Shown piece after piece: positions 62,047 through 64,000 of a DNA stretch of 64,000 bases. How positions within the stretch are numbered: the first letter of the stretch is position 1; each line of letters starts with the position of its first letter. Below the pieces are notes generated by a model that searched no databases, was not told where the DNA came from, and was given only the letters and a program-made list of their open reading frames with translations. The DNA is from Methanocalculus alkaliphilus. GTDB lineage: Archaea > Halobacteriota > Methanomicrobia > Methanomicrobiales > Methanocorpusculaceae. The stretch spans positions 1 to 64,000 of the forward strand of contig NZ_JALJYG010000009.1 in the NCBI RefSeq assembly GCF_024170505.1. The letters are read 5' to 3'. Made by a program: the position numbers and the translations under genes.

Positions 62047-62973
62047 ATGAAATACTGGTGCTATGGTATCTGCCTTCTTCTGATCCTTGCCTGCGGGTGT
62101 GTCGCAGAGGAGGAGAGGGGGGAAGCCGGAGAACTTCGGGAGTATCTCCTTGCTGCCGCCTCCTATGCGGAGATGAACGGGAAGGATGCGGCTCTTGCCG
62201 AATTCGGGAGGCGGGATGGTGCGTTCACGTATGATGGACGGTATGTCTATGCCTATGATGACGACTGTATCCTCCTTGCCCACCCGTATGAGGAGGCGAG
62301 CGTCGGGCTGAATCGCTCCGGGTGGACGGACAGCCGGGGGCTCCCGGTGATCCGGATCGGATCTGATGTTGCACAGGCGGGAGGCGGCTATATCACGTAC
62401 CTTTATCCACGGCCAGGGGATGCCGGGATCGATGAGGCGGCCTTCTCAACCTATGAGCTGAAGCTCGGCTATGTCCTTTCCGCAGGCGAAGGATGGTGGA
62501 TCGGATCCGGGGTTGCTCTTGCCGATATCACCCAGGGCGAGGGCTATCCCCCGGTGATCCGGGATATGGTGGCACTGGTCGAGGACGGGGCCGCCTATGC
62601 TGAGCATGAAGGGACCGGGGCGGCCCGTGCGGCCATCTCTGATCCCGCCGGCCGGTTCGTAACAGGCGACGGCCACTACCTCTATGCCTACCAGTACGAT
62701 GGGACGCTGGTCGCCCACCCCCATCTGCCGGAGCTGATCGGGTCAAACCTCATCGACCGCGAGGACCAGTATGGGATGCGGATGATCGAGAGCCTTGCGA
62801 CGACGGCCCGGGATGGTGGCGGGTTCGTCGTCTTCATCTGGCCAAATCCTGAGGAAGGGAACCGCGATGAGCTGAAGATCGGGTATGTGATGGCGGTGGA
62901 TGATGACTGGTGGCTCGGGTCCGGGGTGTACCTGAGTGAGGTGACGGGGGAGTATACCCCGATTCCGGCATGA
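62047..62973 (+). CDS. lipoprotein with two tandem Cache sensor domains
   Basis: A signal peptide ending ILACGC gives a lipidated outer-face protein of about 290 mature residues. Two Cache-like halves repeat the same pattern: DGRYVYAYDDDCILLAHPYE with GGGYITYLYP and GYVLSAGEGWWIGSGV in the first, and DGHYLYAYQYDGTLVAHP, GGGFVVFIWP and GYVMAVDDDWWLGSGV in the second. Such single Cache domains bind small organic ligands in chemoreceptors and histidine kinases. Here there is no signalling domain and no partner gene nearby, so it may work as a stand-alone binding protein for an unknown receptor. Confidence 0.83.
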   Translation: MKYWCYGICLLLILACGCVAEEERGEAGELREYLLAAASYAEMNGKDAALAEFGRRDGAFTYDGRYVYAYDDDCILLAHPYEEASVGLNRSGWTDSRGLPVIRIGSDVAQAGGGYITYLYPRPGDAGIDEAAFSTYELKLGYVLSAGEGWWIGSGVALADITQGEGYPPVIRDMVALVEDGAAYAEHEGTGAARAAISDPAGRFVTGDGHYLYAYQYDGTLVAHPHLPELIGSNLIDREDQYGMRMIESLATTARDGGGFVVFIWPNPEEGNRDELKIGYVMAVDDDWWLGSGVYLSEVTGEYTPIPA

Positions 62974-63010
62974 TGGAAGGGAGGTATTCCCCCTTCTTTG
63001 TTTGAAAAGG

Positions 63011-63017
63011 GTTATAC
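63011..63017 (+). promoter_or_regulatory. TATA box of tRNA-Val
   Basis: GTTATAC lies about 30 bases before the mature 5' end of the tRNA. Confidence 0.45.
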
Positions 63018-63046
63018 GTCAGGGTGGAGAATAGATACAGGAAGAG

Positions 63047-63120
63047 GGACTCGTGGTCTAGCTGGTTATGACGCCGCCTTCACACGGCGGAGATCTCGTG
63101 TTCGAATCACGACGAGTCCA
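63047..63120 (+). tRNA. tRNA-Val (CAC)
   Basis: The acceptor GGACTCG pairs with CGAGTCC; the anticodon arm CCGCC-TTCACAC-GGCGG shows CAC, and the T arm is CTCGTG-TTCGAATC-CACGAC in form. CCA is not encoded. The 3' end coincides with the start of the degraded segment downstream, so this tRNA may have served as an integration site. Confidence 0.93.
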
Positions 63121-63348
63121 TGCCTTTTTGTCGTCCGTTTGTAAATTCGGGCTCATAATGTCGCTTATTAGTATCGTTTTCTTGTCGGATGTCGTTTTAA
63201 GGGCATATAGCGCGTGATCTAAGAATCGGGAAGCTTTAAAGCCTTTTTCCTTGATGAAAGCATGGTGATCTGGATCTATGGTGAGAGAGATCCTTTTTCT
63301 AATTCGTTCAGGAATAGGTTATTTTTGTTTTTTAGGCTTATTTGTCAT
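63058..63348 (-). pseudogene. decayed ribbon-helix-helix gene with an in-frame stop, running into tRNA-Val
   Basis: From ATG 63348 the frame encodes MTNKPKKQK and then TAA, and continues in the same frame with IRKRISLTIDPDHHAFIK and EKGFKASRFLDHALYAL, a clear ribbon-helix-helix strand plus two helices. It stays open until TAG at 63058, inside the tRNA, where the last 20 codons are simply antisense tRNA. No ATG, GTG or TTG lies between the TAA and the DNA-binding strand, so the protein cannot start there. This is a repressor gene inactivated by one nonsense change and lacking its original 3' end. Confidence 0.7.
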
Positions 63349-63363
63349 TCTCTTTCTCCTGTA

Positions 63364-63389
63364 CGTACATGAGCGTACATATACGTACA
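63364..63389. promoter_or_regulatory. three CGTACA boxes at exact 10-bp spacing
   Basis: CGTACA begins at 63364, 63374 and 63384, so the boxes recur on one face of the helix. They lie just upstream of the decayed ribbon-helix-helix gene and between it and the rightward remnant at 63415. Ribbon-helix-helix dimers typically bind such short, helically phased direct repeats, so this is probably the former autoregulatory operator. Confidence 0.6.
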
Positions 63390-63414
63390 CTAAGATAAGC
63401 GGCTCAGTGGACAA

Positions 63415-63911
63415 ATGACAGATGTCTCTAAGGTGGTGGAGAGGAGCAGGATCCGGCCGTGAAGGGCTGGTTCCTGTGGATCGATGCTGCATGTCGTCTG
63501 CTGATAGCGTGGATCCGGGTGAGGTGTATATTCCGGAGTGGGATCAGCTGGTTGCTCCTGATGAGATGGCCGATTGTGGGGGCTCCGGGGGGTGTGGGAT
63601 GCAGGCGTGATCGTTCCCTGTGAGGGTTCGGCTTTGCGGCTGGGGATAAGAGTCAGGTAAGGATCCATGTTCCTGGCCTGCCTCCGTCTTATCTGGACCT
63701 GGCTGATTACGGCCAGGCCAGGGATCTTCCGGTCTATCTGGACGAATATCAAAAAACGCTTATCCCTGTTGATCAAGCGGATCGGCGTGTGGGCGTGTGG
63801 TATATCTCCCGGTCTGAAAAGGCGATCCTGTTTGCTATCCGGGGGCGGCGGTTCGGGTTCTATCTGATAACTGCGTTTATCGGGCTTCGTAGATCTCTCC
63901 GGGAGATCTGA
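63415..63911 (+). pseudogene. broken rightward gene, C-terminal 95 codons readable
   Basis: The frame from 63624 to the TGA at 63909-63911 encodes a protein-like stretch: KSQVRIHVPGLPPSYLDL, YGQARDLPVYLDEYQKTLI, VDQADRRVGVWYISRSEKA and ILFAIRGRRFGFYLITA. It has no ATG, GTG or TTG in its first 55 codons and is closed on the left by TGA 63621. ATG 63415 (MTDVSKVVERSRIRP then stop) and ATG 63422 (62 codons to TGA) are in other frames and may be pieces of the same gene after frameshifts. The family is not recognised. Start of the whole feature is a guess. Confidence 0.5.
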
Positions 63912-64000
63912 TTTCTCCGGATTTACTCTTTCTTTTTCTCCTCTTCTCCCTATTTTCTCCTTTGACTTCTCCTTAAGTAGAATCCGGGCCGGTGCGGCGT
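63912..64000. other. non-coding pyrimidine-rich end of window
   Basis: These 89 bases are rich in C and T (repeated CTTTTTCTCCTCTTCTCC-like runs) and contain no reading frame or motif that can be supported. Confidence 0.5.

Noticed and set aside
63058-63120. The peptide WTRRDSNTRSPPCEGG as a real C-terminal domain.
   Set aside because: It is the antisense translation of tRNA-Val, a known source of false conserved peptides.
63390-63776. A 128-codon minus-strand frame in the degraded region after tRNA-Val.
   Set aside because: It is rich in Pro/Ser/Thr/Arg without motifs, while the opposite strand shows convincing protein-like codons in 63624-63911.

Overview
The window reads as part of the chromosome of a methanogenic euryarchaeon, most likely of the Methanomicrobiales. 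This rests on gene content: archaeal translation factors (aEF-2, aIF2-gamma, aRF1), an O-phosphoseryl-tRNA synthetase, a TYW1-type wyosine enzyme, preQ0 genes that in archaea feed archaeosine, a Kae1-Bud32 fusion, RNA polymerase Rpo7/Spt4, a GTP-dependent dephospho-CoA kinase, a DUF2098 protein, PGF-type surface-protein sorting features, TATA boxes, and tRNA genes without encoded CCA. The genus cannot be fixed from sequence alone. Core genes are GC-rich; accessory stretches near 0.1-0.9, 8.9-11, 17-18 and 63.1-63.9 kb are visibly richer in A+T.

Layout. 0-7.5 kb: a metal/siderophore/corrinoid-type ABC uptake cluster with one permease, one ATPase carrying a Cys/His-rich tail, a methyltransferase and three tandem binding-protein paralogues; a fourth, divergent paralogue is truncated at the window edge. 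A thioredoxin-CcdA fusion follows. 8.9-12.0 kb: accessory segment with an AIPR-type abortive-infection gene, a Dam-type adenine methylase and the 3' end (domains V/VI) of a group II intron. 12-21 kb: a 1600-residue surface subtilase, a cation-efflux protein, an M3 peptidase lipoprotein and an M50 membrane protease. 21-24 kb: an MNT nucleotidyltransferase with the scar of a HEPN gene, a truncated ATP-binding protein, a YbjQ protein and two iron-sulfur flavoproteins. 24-35 kb: translation and tRNA-modification genes (fusA, rps7, rps12 on the minus strand; queD-queE-queC-nudix, aRF1, argS, taw1, sepS on the plus strand). 35-36.5 kb: orphan MNT gene, a transposase-less IS200/IS605-like element and a RelE/RHH toxin-antitoxin pair. 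36.5-41.5 kb: an ABC-2 exporter and an MrfA/MrfB-like helicase-exonuclease pair. 41.6-53.5 kb: HAD phosphatase, SufC/SufB, pcm, a cyclase-family hydrolase and an unknown protein, then a UDP-GlcNAc operon (glmM, two nucleotidylyltransferases, glmS), a histone-deacetylase-like protein, DUF2098 and NikR. 53.7-59.4 kb: a classical archaeal information-processing operon from aIF2-gamma to Kae1-Bud32, ITPase and eL40. 59.4-64 kb: a Bles03-like protein, Thi4, HtpX, tRNA-Gly, a double-Cache lipoprotein, tRNA-Val, and then a decayed segment.

The most unusual material is (a) the one-permease, many-receptor uptake cluster with an embedded methyltransferase and a perfect operator-like palindrome at its promoter; (b) the solo group II intron tail; (c) the AIPR/Dam pair with a strong hairpin between them; and (d) the degraded segment after tRNA-Val, where a ribbon-helix-helix gene with an in-frame stop runs antisense into the tRNA beside three CGTACA boxes spaced exactly 10 bp apart. 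All assignments come from reading the sequence and family knowledge; no database search was possible.
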